This document shows positions 38,973 to 47,459 of a stretch of 64,000 nucleotides of DNA, piece after piece. The DNA is taken from contig NZ_FTNN01000014.1 in assembly GCF_900156405.1 (NCBI RefSeq), positions 42,352 to 106,351 of the forward strand, written 5' to 3'. A program made the position numbers and the translations under genes. Under the pieces are notes generated by a model. The model saw only the letters and a program-made list of their open reading frames with translations. It was not told the origin of the DNA and did no database searches. Positions within the stretch are counted from its first letter, which is position 1. Each line of letters opens with the position of its first letter. The stretch comes from Shewanella morhuae (GTDB lineage Bacteria; Pseudomonadota; Gammaproteobacteria; Enterobacterales; Shewanellaceae).

Positions 38973-40391
38973 ATGACCACAGAACAAGCAAAAATATCCC
39001 TTTTAAGTGAATTATTTCAACGACAACGCAGCAGTTATTTGGCAGCGCCTAATCCAGATCACGATATGCGCCGCGAGCGATTGAACCAACTTAAAACCGC
39101 AGTACTACGCTTTAAAACCCCTTTAGTTGAAGCACTAAGTCAAGATTATGGTCACCGTTCGATTGATGACAGCTTGATTTCAGACATTATGCCGGTCATC
39201 AACAACATCAATTACAGCCTAAAAAATCTGAAAAAGTGGCTCAAGCCTAGCCCTCGTCATGCGGGTATTTTACTCGCGCCCGCTAAAGTCACAGTGCATT
39301 ATCAGCCCCTAGGGGTTATTGGCATTATCGTGCCGTGGAACTTCCCCGTGATGCTATCCATTGGCCCGTTAGTGACCGCCATTGCCGCGGGTAATCATGC
39401 CATGCTCAAATTGTCTGAGTTTACCCCTGCTACCAATCAAGTGATAAAACAGCTATTAGCAGAAGTCTTCGATGAATCCCATGTTGCTGTTATCGAAGGT
39501 GAAGCAGATGTGGCGGCGGAGTTTTCTGCCCTACCCTTCGATCATTTACTCTTTACCGGCTCCACCACAGTGGGTCGTCATGTGATGCGCGCCGCAGCCA
39601 ATAACCTAACCCCTGTTACACTCGAGCTTGGCGGAAAATCCCCAGTGATTATCGCCCCCGATATGCCGCTTGAGATAGCAGTAGAACGAATGATTTACGG
39701 CAAGTGCCTCAATGCAGGGCAAATCTGCGTTGCCCCCGATTATGTGTTGTGCCCTAAAGCCAAAGTCGATGATTTTATCGCCGCCTATCGAGCTAAGTTT
39801 AATACCATGTATGGCGCCATAAATAGCAATAAGGACTACGGCAGTATCATTAATACCCGTCAGTTTGACCGTATTATCACAGTGTTAACCGATGCTAAGG
39901 CCAAAGGCGCACGAATTATATCGGCGACTGATGAAGCCATTGATAGCCAAAACCGTAAACTCGCGACTCAGTTAATCACTAATACCAATGAAGATATGCT
40001 ATTAATGCAAGAGGAAATTTTTGGCCCATTATTGCCGATAATTGGCTATAACTCCCTAGATGAAGCGATTCAATATATCAATCACAGAGCAAGGCCTTTA
40101 GCGCTTTATATCATGAGTTTTGATGAGCCCAGCCAGCAAAAAATCCTCCTACAAACCCATTCTGGTGGCGTCTGTATTAATGAGACCGTATTCCATGTGG
40201 CCGCCGACGACGCTCCCTTTGGCGGTATTGGTCCCTCGGGTATGGGGCATTACCATGGTAAAGAAGGCTTTTTAACCTTCAGCCATGCTAAAACTGTACT
40301 CAGCCGAGGTCGATTCAATACAGGTAAGTTTGTACACCCGCCCTACGGTACATTTATCCAACGTATGTTGATGAAGCTGTTCTTGCGCTAG
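38973..40391 (+). CDS. Coniferyl-aldehyde-type aldehyde dehydrogenase
   Basis: An NAD(P)-dependent aldehyde dehydrogenase of 472 residues. The catalytic cysteine is in CLNAGQICVAPDYVL and the general-base glutamate in TLELGGKSPVII; PWNFPVMLSIGPLVTAIAAGN is the cofactor-binding region. The overall form, with KKWLKPSPRHAG early and GMGHYHGKEGFLTFSHAKTV at the end, matches the coniferyl/fatty-aldehyde dehydrogenase subgroup. These enzymes oxidise aromatic or long-chain aldehydes to acids. The exact substrate is not evident. A TetR gene follows after 15 bases and a TetR-type operator lies upstream, so expression is probably induced by the aldehyde or a related compound. Confidence 0.9.
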   Translation: MTTEQAKISLLSELFQRQRSSYLAAPNPDHDMRRERLNQLKTAVLRFKTPLVEALSQDYGHRSIDDSLISDIMPVINNINYSLKNLKKWLKPSPRHAGILLAPAKVTVHYQPLGVIGIIVPWNFPVMLSIGPLVTAIAAGNHAMLKLSEFTPATNQVIKQLLAEVFDESHVAVIEGEADVAAEFSALPFDHLLFTGSTTVGRHVMRAAANNLTPVTLELGGKSPVIIAPDMPLEIAVERMIYGKCLNAGQICVAPDYVLCPKAKVDDFIAAYRAKFNTMYGAINSNKDYGSIINTRQFDRIITVLTDAKAKGARIISATDEAIDSQNRKLATQLITNTNEDMLLMQEEIFGPLLPIIGYNSLDEAIQYINHRARPLALYIMSFDEPSQQKILLQTHSGGVCINETVFHVAADDAPFGGIGPSGMGHYHGKEGFLTFSHAKTVLSRGRFNTGKFVHPPYGTFIQRMLMKLFLR

Positions 40392-40406
40392 TAACGGGGA
40401 TAAATA

Positions 40407-41012
40407 GTGAACACACCGTTAATGCAACAACCCATAAAAACTAAGACAGACAAGCGCCAAGCCATTCTCGATACTGCTTTGGCGCTGTTTGTCAGCCAAG
40501 GATTCCATGGCACTTCAACCGCCTCAATAGCAAAGCAAGCTGGTGTAGCCACGGGCACCTTATTCCATCACTTCCCTTCTAAAGAAGCCCTGATGGAATG
40601 TTTGTTTCTGACTATAAAACAAGAGTTTGCTAATGCTTTACTGTTAAATGCACAACAAGGCAGCAATCTTAAACACAATGCCAAACAACTCTGGCAAAGT
40701 GCGATAGATTGGTCGCTTGAAAACCCAATTAAGCAATTGTTTTTCCAGCAATACTCAATGTCGCCTATGATTGCAAAAAATGTGCGAGATCAAGCCATGA
40801 ACAGTATTTTAGGCTTTATTAGCGAACTGATTAAGCAGGGGCAAATGATAGGATTAATCGCTCACTACCCTGTGGAGCTGATGCTAGAAAACTGCCATGG
40901 CCAGTATCTAGCTGCCACACGCTTTTTTATTGATAACCCACATTTAGGCCGTGATAACCAATATCGCAATGCCAGTTTTGAACTGTTTTGGAAGGCCATG
41001 CAAGCCGATTAA
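40407..41012 (+). CDS. TetR-family transcriptional regulator
   Basis: The product has 201 residues. The N-terminal helix-turn-helix is clear: RQAILDTALALFVSQGFHGT, then SIAKQAGVATGTLFHHFPSK. The remaining helices form the ligand and dimer domain. The start is GTG 40407; an ATG five codons later is also possible. It is cotranscribed with the aldehyde dehydrogenase and is the natural candidate to bind the operator at 38879-38900, making the pair self-regulating. A long hairpin follows. Confidence 0.9.
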   Translation: MNTPLMQQPIKTKTDKRQAILDTALALFVSQGFHGTSTASIAKQAGVATGTLFHHFPSKEALMECLFLTIKQEFANALLLNAQQGSNLKHNAKQLWQSAIDWSLENPIKQLFFQQYSMSPMIAKNVRDQAMNSILGFISELIKQGQMIGLIAHYPVELMLENCHGQYLAATRFFIDNPHLGRDNQYRNASFELFWKAMQAD

Positions 41013-41043
41013 CAAAAAGGTGCTTTACAGCTTAGAGCGAGAT

Positions 41044-41086
41044 AACCAGAAAACCGAGCCAGATTAAATGGCTCGGTTTTCTGGTT
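41044..41086. terminator. Long hairpin between tetR-type gene and csgG
   Basis: AACCAGAAAACCGAGCC and GGCTCGGTTTTCTGGTT form a perfect 17-bp stem around a nine-base loop. The stem itself contains the A- and T-runs, so it can terminate on both strands. The flanking genes converge here. Confidence 0.8.
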
Positions 41087-41172
41087 AACTCTTGAAGATT
41101 AAATCCCTTAACTCTGGCTAAAGCGAAACCTAGCGCTGACTGAGTTAAAACTTAGATTGCTTTAGCTCTAGC

Positions 41173-41979
41173 TTAACTCTGGCTTAGCTCCTGCGCTTTT
41201 TCAGCAGGTTGCGCTATTTGAGTTGGGTTCCAATAGCCTTGCTTAATTCCCTTATCAATCAGCTCTGCAACCGCCAGTTCAATGGCCTGCAGCACGCAAA
41301 ATTGTACAGGCTCGTTAGTAGTAAAACCGACTTCAGCCTCTGCGAGTCGATTTAAACTGGTGTAACGGAATAAACCCGCGCGCATTTCTTGGGATAAAAC
41401 CCGTTTGCTGGTTGAAACCGACATCATCACTTTGCCGGTATGCACATCCACAGCGCGTAAATAAATGGTCACTAGATCTTCACGATACATTTCTGATGCG
41501 CCAATACCATAGTATTCGACACCGCTACCGCCAGTGCTGGTGTTAGTCTCATAACTAATTACGCCTCCTTCGAGTAATAATCTGGCGGTGGATAATACGG
41601 GAACTTCATCACCCTTACTGCCACTTTGTTTGTTGCTAATTTTGCGCTCGGTCAGCAGGTTTTGTAGCCCTTCACGTTCAACGGGAGTAAACCATTTCGA
41701 GTCAAGCAAGGTCTGCATCAACATCGACGTCGCGCCCTGAGTCACAGCGGTCGAAAACGAACTTACGTTAGCCTGTGGTTTATATTGCCCCGTCTGATCG
41801 CGAAAAGAATATACCGCCACGGGTATAGGAAACTTAGGCCCAGGCTGAGCTTGCAGCCCACGCATTACTTCACTAATGGGATTCACTTCTGCAGTGGTGA
41901 TATTGAGATCTGGTTTTGAGATTAAACTACACGCCGAAACACTCATTAACATCAGGCTGATTAATACTAAACGGGCCAT
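41173..41979 (-). CDS. csgG: Curli secretion channel lipoprotein CsgG
   Basis: CsgG forms the nonameric outer-membrane pore through which curlin subunits leave the cell. The product has 268 residues, against about 277 in E. coli. The lipoprotein signal ends SVSAC. IPVAVYSFRDQTGQYKPQ, then SSFSTAVTQGATSMLMQTLL and WFTPVEREGLQNLLTERK are strongly conserved CsgG segments. The ATG overlaps the csgF stop codon by one base (TAATG), so translation is coupled. It is the last gene of csgE-csgF-csgG. Confidence 0.95.
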   Translation of the reverse strand: MARLVLISLMLMSVSACSLISKPDLNITTAEVNPISEVMRGLQAQPGPKFPIPVAVYSFRDQTGQYKPQANVSSFSTAVTQGATSMLMQTLLDSKWFTPVEREGLQNLLTERKISNKQSGSKGDEVPVLSTARLLLEGGVISYETNTSTGGSGVEYYGIGASEMYREDLVTIYLRAVDVHTGKVMMSVSTSKRVLSQEMRAGLFRYTSLNRLAEAEVGFTTNEPVQFCVLQAIELAVAELIDKGIKQGYWNPTQIAQPAEKAQELSQS

Positions 41980-42374
41980 TAGTTGATACCTCCAAATGTT
42001 GGCATTTCAATGACCGTGACTTCACCCGTTTCAATATTAGTAATCGTTAACATTACCCCATTGCCGGTCGCTGCCACTTCAATACGAAAATCACCAGTAT
42101 CGTAAACACCATCGGTGATTTCCCCGTCGGCCACACCTCGGGTAATCGAGTTGATAATATTACGCTCTAAGGATTCCTTAAAACGAGTGACAAAGTCCTT
42201 CTCGCTCGACATTGATTTATTATCATTTTGCGCTTGGGCTTTATTTAATAAAAAGGCCCCATTTTGCGGATTGCCACCAAAACTGGGGTTAATGGGGGTA
42301 TATATCAATTCAGTGGCTTGAGCACTACCTGCTACGCATAGCGTAACAAGAGCAAATAACGTCCTGTAGGTCAT
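41979..42374 (-). CDS. csgF: Curli nucleation-assembly protein CsgF
   Basis: CsgF caps the CsgG pore at the cell surface and helps anchor curli nucleation. I start at ATG 42374 (MTYRTLFALV): AGGA lies 8 bases before it, while the ATG seven codons upstream overlaps the end of csgE. The product has 131 residues with a signal peptide ending GSAQA. The mature N-terminus TELIYTPINPSFGGNPQNGA is the conserved CsgG-binding segment. It is translationally coupled to csgG. Confidence 0.94.
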   Translation of the reverse strand: MTYRTLFALVTLCVAGSAQATELIYTPINPSFGGNPQNGAFLLNKAQAQNDNKSMSSEKDFVTRFKESLERNIINSITRGVADGEITDGVYDTGDFRIEVAATGNGVMLTITNIETGEVTVIEMPTFGGIN

Positions 42375-42384
42375 TCTTATTATC

Positions 42385-42795
42385 CTAAAAATCATCCGAT
42401 GTTTTTGAAAAATCGCCTGTTACTGCATTGGCTCTCACTTGCGCTAAATAATCAATCGTGAGTAGAATTGCCTGCTCTGCGCTCTCTTTTATCGGATTTG
42501 CACGACGACCAAAATGGGTGGTGTAAATCCGTGTACCGTTTACCTCTAAAGTTAAAACAGTCCCGGCCTGAGGGAATACCGTCTCATACAGGGTGACGTT
42601 AAAGCCTTGCGTAAAAGGCAGCTCGCGCCAATAGCTTGAATAATAAAAGCCAAAGTCTTTACCAAATCGAGTTAAGGTTCTATCTATCACTAAACCACTA
42701 ATTTCAATATCGTTATCGGCAAGTGCGATAGGGGAATTCAGTAGCAGGAATGGGCATAAAACGCAGATCAGCAGATGCTGTTTTAACGGTTTCAC
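42385..42795 (-). CDS. csgE: Curli chaperone/gating protein CsgE
   Basis: CsgE is the periplasmic adaptor that delivers curlin to CsgG and plugs its periplasmic side. The product has 136 residues with a signal peptide ending NSPIALA. The mature part contains ISGLVIDRTLTRFGKDFGFY, then RELPFTQGFNVTLYE and a basic-aromatic stretch typical of the family. The start is GTG 42795, with AGGA 7 bases upstream. It is the first gene of the three-gene unit and is divergent from pyrC. No csgA, csgB or csgD lies in the window. Confidence 0.92.
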   Translation of the reverse strand: MKPLKQHLLICVLCPFLLLNSPIALADNDIEISGLVIDRTLTRFGKDFGFYYSSYWRELPFTQGFNVTLYETVFPQAGTVLTLEVNGTRIYTTHFGRRANPIKESAEQAILLTIDYLAQVRANAVTGDFSKTSDDF

Positions 42796-43146
42796 TGGTT
42801 CATCCTTTACCTTTGTAAGCGTGCTTTAAAAATCATTGCCGCCTCAGTTAACGTAACCAGAGTGATGACACTAATTTTTTGATAGAGCAGGTTAACAGGG
42901 TTGAAGATCTCCCGTCATTACGTGCAAGGTCAAATTAGCTCTAAAAGCTAAGGTGAAAAAGCAAAAATAGCCCATTTGGGTAATACGGGATCCAGCATGA
43001 TATACGCTCGTATCACGATTAAATCGCTAAAACGGTGGCTAAGATAACTTATTGCTCCAAAATACTGAGTTTCCCTTTACAGTAAAATCCTTGCCACATA
43101 AGATCCTACCACCCTCGTAGCCAAAACAATCAAAAGATAAAACCCT
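42796..43146. other. Intergenic region between csgE and pyrC
   Basis: This stretch of 351 bases should carry divergent promoters for the curli unit and pyrC. I see no open frame worth calling, no recognisable operator and no riboswitch. A PurR-type box, which controls pyrC in E. coli, was not found by eye. Confidence 0.4.
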
Positions 43147-44178
43147 ATGACGACAATAACGATCACTCGCCCAGACGATTGGCATATCCATTTAAGAGAT
43201 GGTGCCCAACTTAAAGATACCGTGCGTGATATTAGCCGCTATATGGGCCGCGCTATCGTTATGCCAAACTTAGTGCCGCCCGCTATCGATACGCAAACAG
43301 CATTAACTTATTACGACCGCATTAAAGCCAAGGTGCCCACAGGCTCACAGTTCGAACCTTTAATGGTGTTGTATTTAAATGATAAAACCAGCCCCGATGA
43401 AATCCGCAAAGCCAAGGCATCGGGTAAAATTGTCGCTGCAAAACTTTACCCTGCGGGCGCAACAACCAACTCAGATTCTGGCGTGACCACGCTTGAAAAC
43501 ATTTACCCCGCCCTTAAAGCCATGCAAGAAGTCGGTATGCTTTTTTTAGTGCACGGCGAAGTCACGGACTCATCGATTGATATTTTCGATCGCGAGCGCG
43601 TTTTTATCGAAAATATCCTCAGCAAGATTGTTGCCGATTTCCCAAATCTTAAAATCGTGCTTGAACATATCACCACTAAAGATGCGGTCGATTTTGTCAC
43701 TCAAGCCTCTGATAATGTGGCCGCAACTATCACAGCCCATCATTTGCTGTATAACCGTAACCACATGTTAGCTGGCGGTATTCGTCCGCATTTTTACTGT
43801 TTACCGATTTTAAAACGCAACACCCACCAGCAGGCGCTATTGGCTGCTGCGGCAAGTGGTAGCAAGAAGTTTTTCCTCGGTACCGATTCAGCGCCACACG
43901 CCCAAGATAAAAAAGAAGCCGCCTGTGGCTGCGCGGGTTCGTATACCGCCCACGCCGCCATTGAGTTGTATGCCGAAGCATTTGAATCAGTGAATGCGCT
44001 CGATAAACTCGAAGCGTTCGCCAGCTTCAATGGCCCAGATTTTTATAATCTACCACGCAACACAGACACTATTACGTTGGTTAAAAAATCATGGGATGTA
44101 CCTGCAACCTATCCGCTGGGCGACACCAACGTCGTACCAATCCGCGCAGGTGAAGCCATTGATTGGCAGGTTGAATAA
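43147..44178 (+). CDS. pyrC: Dihydroorotase PyrC
   Basis: PyrC closes N-carbamoyl-aspartate to dihydroorotate, the third step of pyrimidine synthesis. The product has 343 residues of the class II (E. coli) type. The metal ligands appear in [12 protein letters not shown] at the N-terminus, the carboxylated lysine in [11 protein letters not shown], and further ligands in [17 protein letters not shown] and [10 protein letters not shown]. It stands alone between the curli unit and a long gap, and a strong terminator follows at 44252. Confidence 0.96.
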   Translation: MTTITITRPDDWHIHLRDGAQLKDTVRDISRYMGRAIVMPNLVPPAIDTQTALTYYDRIKAKVPTGSQFEPLMVLYLNDKTSPDEIRKAKASGKIVAAKLYPAGATTNSDSGVTTLENIYPALKAMQEVGMLFLVHGEVTDSSIDIFDRERVFIENILSKIVADFPNLKIVLEHITTKDAVDFVTQASDNVAATITAHHLLYNRNHMLAGGIRPHFYCLPILKRNTHQQALLAAAASGSKKFFLGTDSAPHAQDKKEAACGCAGSYTAHAAIELYAEAFESVNALDKLEAFASFNGPDFYNLPRNTDTITLVKKSWDVPATYPLGDTNVVPIRAGEAIDWQVE

Positions 44179-44251
44179 GCGCTTGAGTTAAGCTTGAGTT
44201 AGGTAAGTTTTCCTCTTGCTATTGAGCAAAAAACATCAGGCCAATACTATC

Positions 44252-44283
44252 AAAAAGAAAGCTGCATCTGCGGCTTTCTTTTT
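44252..44283 (+). terminator. Intrinsic terminator after pyrC
   Basis: AAAAAGAAAGC and GCTTTCTTTTT form an 11-bp stem around a 10-base loop, with the T-run inside and after the stem, 73 bases after the pyrC stop codon. Confidence 0.85.
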
Positions 44284-44980
44284 AGCCGCGCACATTCAAT
44301 CAAGGGGAAATTAACGGCAATACTCTTGTTAGTTTAAAGAACTATTCATGACTTAATACATAGGGTCAATCACTTGCATTTCAGTGACACGCCATACACG
44401 CCTCCCTGAGGACTCGACGGCGTTATCCATCGCTGCCAACGGTCACAGACATACAAGCGATTCATTTCATAAATATTTTAGTATGTCCGTCGCTAAACGA
44501 CTTATGTTTGCGGTAAAAACTTACTCCCAACCTCATCCATTAATAAAAATTGCCTAACGGCTCAAATGGCATATCCATGTACAAACACTGTACTAAATCT
44601 AATTAACCGCAGTTAGAAGGCAAATTCTTCGAGGATGTTCTACTCTAATATAACCAATTTACAACCATTTACATTAGCCCAACGTGAATGAGAGTTTTTT
44701 AATCGACTCTTAGCGAACGCAATACTAATAATGAGTAGCTACTTTCATTGATACGAACATTTTTAGGGTTGACTTTAGCACTAGCCTAATTAATAACCCC
44801 CGATGAAAACACATTGTAAATAGAGTATTAAATCCAACGTTTCCATAGGAATAACGTATATGTTTCACAAGAAAAATACTTATAAATGGCGATTAATCGG
44901 TTTAACTAATGGTAACATTAACCAAATGGTTATTTAGCCTTATCTTGTTGAGAAACAGCCAATATACAAAGGAGTGTGGC
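44284..44980. other. Long gap before the Aer-like gene
   Basis: About 700 A/T-rich bases contain no recognisable gene. The frame of the downstream receptor is open from 44909, but the ribosome binding site marks 44981 as the start. A 25-codon frame at 44861-44938 has no family resemblance. A leader RNA or small RNA could be present, but I see no strong hairpin or terminator to support one. Confidence 0.35.
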
Positions 44981-46534
44981 ATGAGAAATAACCAACCGAT
45001 TACCCGTCAAGAAAGAACTTTCCCCGAATCGATAAAACTCATTTCTGTGACCGATTTGCAAGGCACGATCCTCGAATGTAACGATGCGTTTGTCGATGTG
45101 AGTGGTTTTAACAAAGCGGAATTAATCGGACAACACCATAATATTGTCAGGCACCCTGAAATGCCTTCAATTGCATTTGCTCAAATGTGGTCTTATCTCA
45201 AAGCGGGCGAACCTTGGATGGGTGTGATTAAAAATCGCTGTAAAAATGGCGATTTTTATTGGGTAGATGCCTATGTTACGCCAGTCACTACCGCTGGCAA
45301 AGTGGTCGGTTATGAGTCAGTAAGGTCATGTCCTAGGCGAGATGACGTAGCAAGGGCCGATACTTTATATCAACAAATTAATGCGGGTAAATCTTTTGCC
45401 ACATCACGGCGCATTTCTGTTGCGAACTTATGTCTTATTTTGGCCTTAATTTCAGCCGGTGCACTTTATGTCGCAGGATACCCAACTCTGTTTACTATTT
45501 TACTGGTGAGCGCCGCAATCTTATATGCTATTTCAATGACATACAAATATACATCTACAGTTGAGTCGCTAAACTCCATGTTGAAAATGAGCTTTTCTAA
45601 CGAACTTGCCGCCAGAGCTTATACAGATTCAAGCGGTACACTCGGTTTATTAAAGGTCAGTATTTTGAGTCAGAATGCCCATCTAGGAACAGTCATTACT
45701 CGGATTGAAAATGCGGCATTAAATGTGGCTAAAGAGTCAGAAAATGGCTTTCAGTTAACGCTTAACACTTGCGCCGCAATTGAGCAGCAACAGGCAGAAA
45801 CTTGCCAAGTGGCTACAGCAATGAATCAAATGACCACCACAATTGCCGAGGTTTCAATACACGTATCAGAAACCGCAAACCATGCAGATACCGCGAATAA
45901 TTTAGCGATCCAAGGTAGAAATATGGCCGAGGTTACCCAACAGTCGATTCAAAAACTTAAAAGTACCGTTAGCGATATCAGTATTTCAGTGACCGAGCTT
46001 TCAGATCAAACGGTTCGTATTGCACAAGTGGCACAAATCATTGAGCAAATTGCCGAACAAACTAATTTACTGGCATTAAATGCGGCCATTGAAGCCGCCA
46101 GAGCCGGAGAGCAAGGCCGAGGATTTGCCGTCGTTGCAGATGAAGTGCGTAATCTGGCGCAACGAACACAAGAATCAACCCACAGTATTCATGGGATCAT
46201 TAATGAGTTAACGGCAAAAGCCAAGCATGCTGTTGATGCCGCCCATTTTGGCACTGAAGCAGCTAATGAAGGACTTGAAAAGGTCGTTGAAAGCGCTGCT
46301 ATGCTTAACGGTATTTCAGACGCCATTGGTCACATCGCCCATATGTCGACGCAAATGGCGGCGGCAGTAGAAGAGCAAACCCATGTTGCTGAAGATATTA
46401 ACCGCCAAGTGGTAAGTATCTCTGATTTAGCAAGCACTAGCTCTGAAAGTGCTGTAGATACCTCAACATCCATTACCAAGCTTAAAAATACCGCCGATGA
46501 TCTGCACGAATTGGTGGTTCGTTTCAAGCGTTAG
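44981..46534 (+). CDS. Aer-like PAS chemoreceptor
   Basis: The product has 517 residues from ATG 44981, which has AAGGAG about 6 bases upstream. An N-terminal PAS domain of the Aer type spans about residues 10-130 ([16 protein letters not shown] and [13 protein letters not shown]). Two closely spaced membrane helices follow near 150-190 with almost no periplasmic loop. The chemoreceptor signalling domain, with [20 protein letters not shown] near residues 360-380, completes the protein. Aer-type PAS domains bind FAD and report redox or energy state, so aerotaxis or energy taxis is the likely role. It is monocistronic, convergent with the MAPEG gene. I found no sigma-28 promoter upstream. Confidence 0.9.
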   Translation: MRNNQPITRQERTFPESIKLISVTDLQGTILECNDAFVDVSGFNKAELIGQHHNIVRHPEMPSIAFAQMWSYLKAGEPWMGVIKNRCKNGDFYWVDAYVTPVTTAGKVVGYESVRSCPRRDDVARADTLYQQINAGKSFATSRRISVANLCLILALISAGALYVAGYPTLFTILLVSAAILYAISMTYKYTSTVESLNSMLKMSFSNELAARAYTDSSGTLGLLKVSILSQNAHLGTVITRIENAALNVAKESENGFQLTLNTCAAIEQQQAETCQVATAMNQMTTTIAEVSIHVSETANHADTANNLAIQGRNMAEVTQQSIQKLKSTVSDISISVTELSDQTVRIAQVAQIIEQIAEQTNLLALNAAIEAARAGEQGRGFAVVADEVRNLAQRTQESTHSIHGIINELTAKAKHAVDAAHFGTEAANEGLEKVVESAAMLNGISDAIGHIAHMSTQMAAAVEEQTHVAEDINRQVVSISDLASTSSESAVDTSTSITKLKNTADDLHELVVRFKR

Positions 46535-46573
46535 AAAAGCACTGCATCATTGAGATGTCACCGCTCAAATATG

Positions 46574-46957
46574 CTAAAAAGCCTGAAAAAATATGCCGAA
46601 GGCGCTGAAAATAGCCACAAACCATGAGAGGGATCTTAAGGTGCCTTTGTTGGCAAGATACAAGATGTGATACACAAAACGGGCTGCTACATGGCTGATG
46701 GCAAGCCATTCTGCAGTCGGTGTCACTTTGCCAGTGGCGATGACCACTAATACCGCTAGGCCAAAAACTAAGAGTGATTCGAAGGCATTTTGATGCCCTG
46801 CTAAAGCGCGGGCACCAAAACCGGTCAGCTGCGCCTGCTGGGCACGAGGATGGTTATTGTCATAACCACCCGTTTTCGCCATTGCCCAAGCAACTGGGCC
46901 TTTGGCTAAATACGGCAATAACATCGCAATAAATAAACAAATGAGTAAGGTATTCAT
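46574..46957 (-). CDS. MAPEG-family membrane protein
   Basis: The product has 127 residues from ATG 46957, which has GGAAG 8 bases before it; a GTG three codons upstream is also open. It has four hydrophobic segments. The motif ARALAGHQNAFESLLVFGLA, with the conserved R-x-x-x-N-x-x-E type core, and AARFVYHILYLANKGTLRSL are typical of bacterial MAPEG proteins. Eukaryotic relatives act in eicosanoid and glutathione metabolism; the bacterial role is mostly unknown. It lies alone and converges with the Aer-like gene. Confidence 0.88.
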   Translation of the reverse strand: MNTLLICLFIAMLLPYLAKGPVAWAMAKTGGYDNNHPRAQQAQLTGFGARALAGHQNAFESLLVFGLAVLVVIATGKVTPTAEWLAISHVAARFVYHILYLANKGTLRSLSWFVAIFSAFGIFFQAF

Positions 46958-47459
46958 GGGCGGCACTTCCTATTATTTTAGTATTTGAGTGTATTCAGTA
47001 GGTTGAGCCTATGAGTGTATGTCCACAGCAAGATTATTTCATCCAATACCTGATGTGATTCACAAAATGCAGCCGTATCATTAAATCACTCACTGTCCTA
47101 TACCTTTGCCATAGGCAAGATATCAACCCAAATACTCACAGCATTAGTGCACCCTTAACCTATCTTTGGCGGCTTTGTTGTCGCGCCAACCCTACTTAAC
47201 TCGGGTTGTTTAACAACACGCTCCACCCACCCAAAACGAAAGTATGAAAAGCCTAAAAACAAGGCTGATATCTACATCCCTGTGATCCGACTCACATCGC
47301 TATCTAATTAGAGTGAGTAGAAAGGTAGGTGATTAATCCCTTACCTTATCTATCTTCAATGACAAAGGTAATGACAAGGGCGATGGTAAATAAAGACATT
47401 TATCCCTAATGCCAAGGCTTGGCATTGACACTCTATTCGTTGAACGCTTGGAGGAACAT
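46958..47459. other. Gap upstream of the semialdehyde dehydrogenase gene
   Basis: About 500 bases without a gene. Its one clear element is the CRP-type site at 47281-47296. Promoters for the divergent MAPEG and dehydrogenase genes must lie here. I see no other ordered structure. Confidence 0.4.
47281..47296. promoter_or_regulatory. Perfect CRP-type site
   Basis: TGTGATCCGACTCACA matches TGTGA-N6-TCACA exactly. It lies 164 bases upstream of the dehydrogenase start codon, plausible for catabolite activation of that gene. Confidence 0.7.

Noticed and set aside
41101..41190. Near-repeats of TTAACTCTGGCT after csgG
   Set aside because: Two short, imperfect copies, one inside the csgG end; no mobile-element or regulatory pattern.
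44909..44980. Longer N-terminus for the Aer-like receptor
   Set aside because: AAGGAG directly precedes ATG 44981, and the family begins near that methionine; the extra codons lack a binding site.
47050..47065. Palindrome TGTGATTCACA as a second CRP site
   Set aside because: The half-sites are one base apart, not six, so it cannot be a CRP operator.
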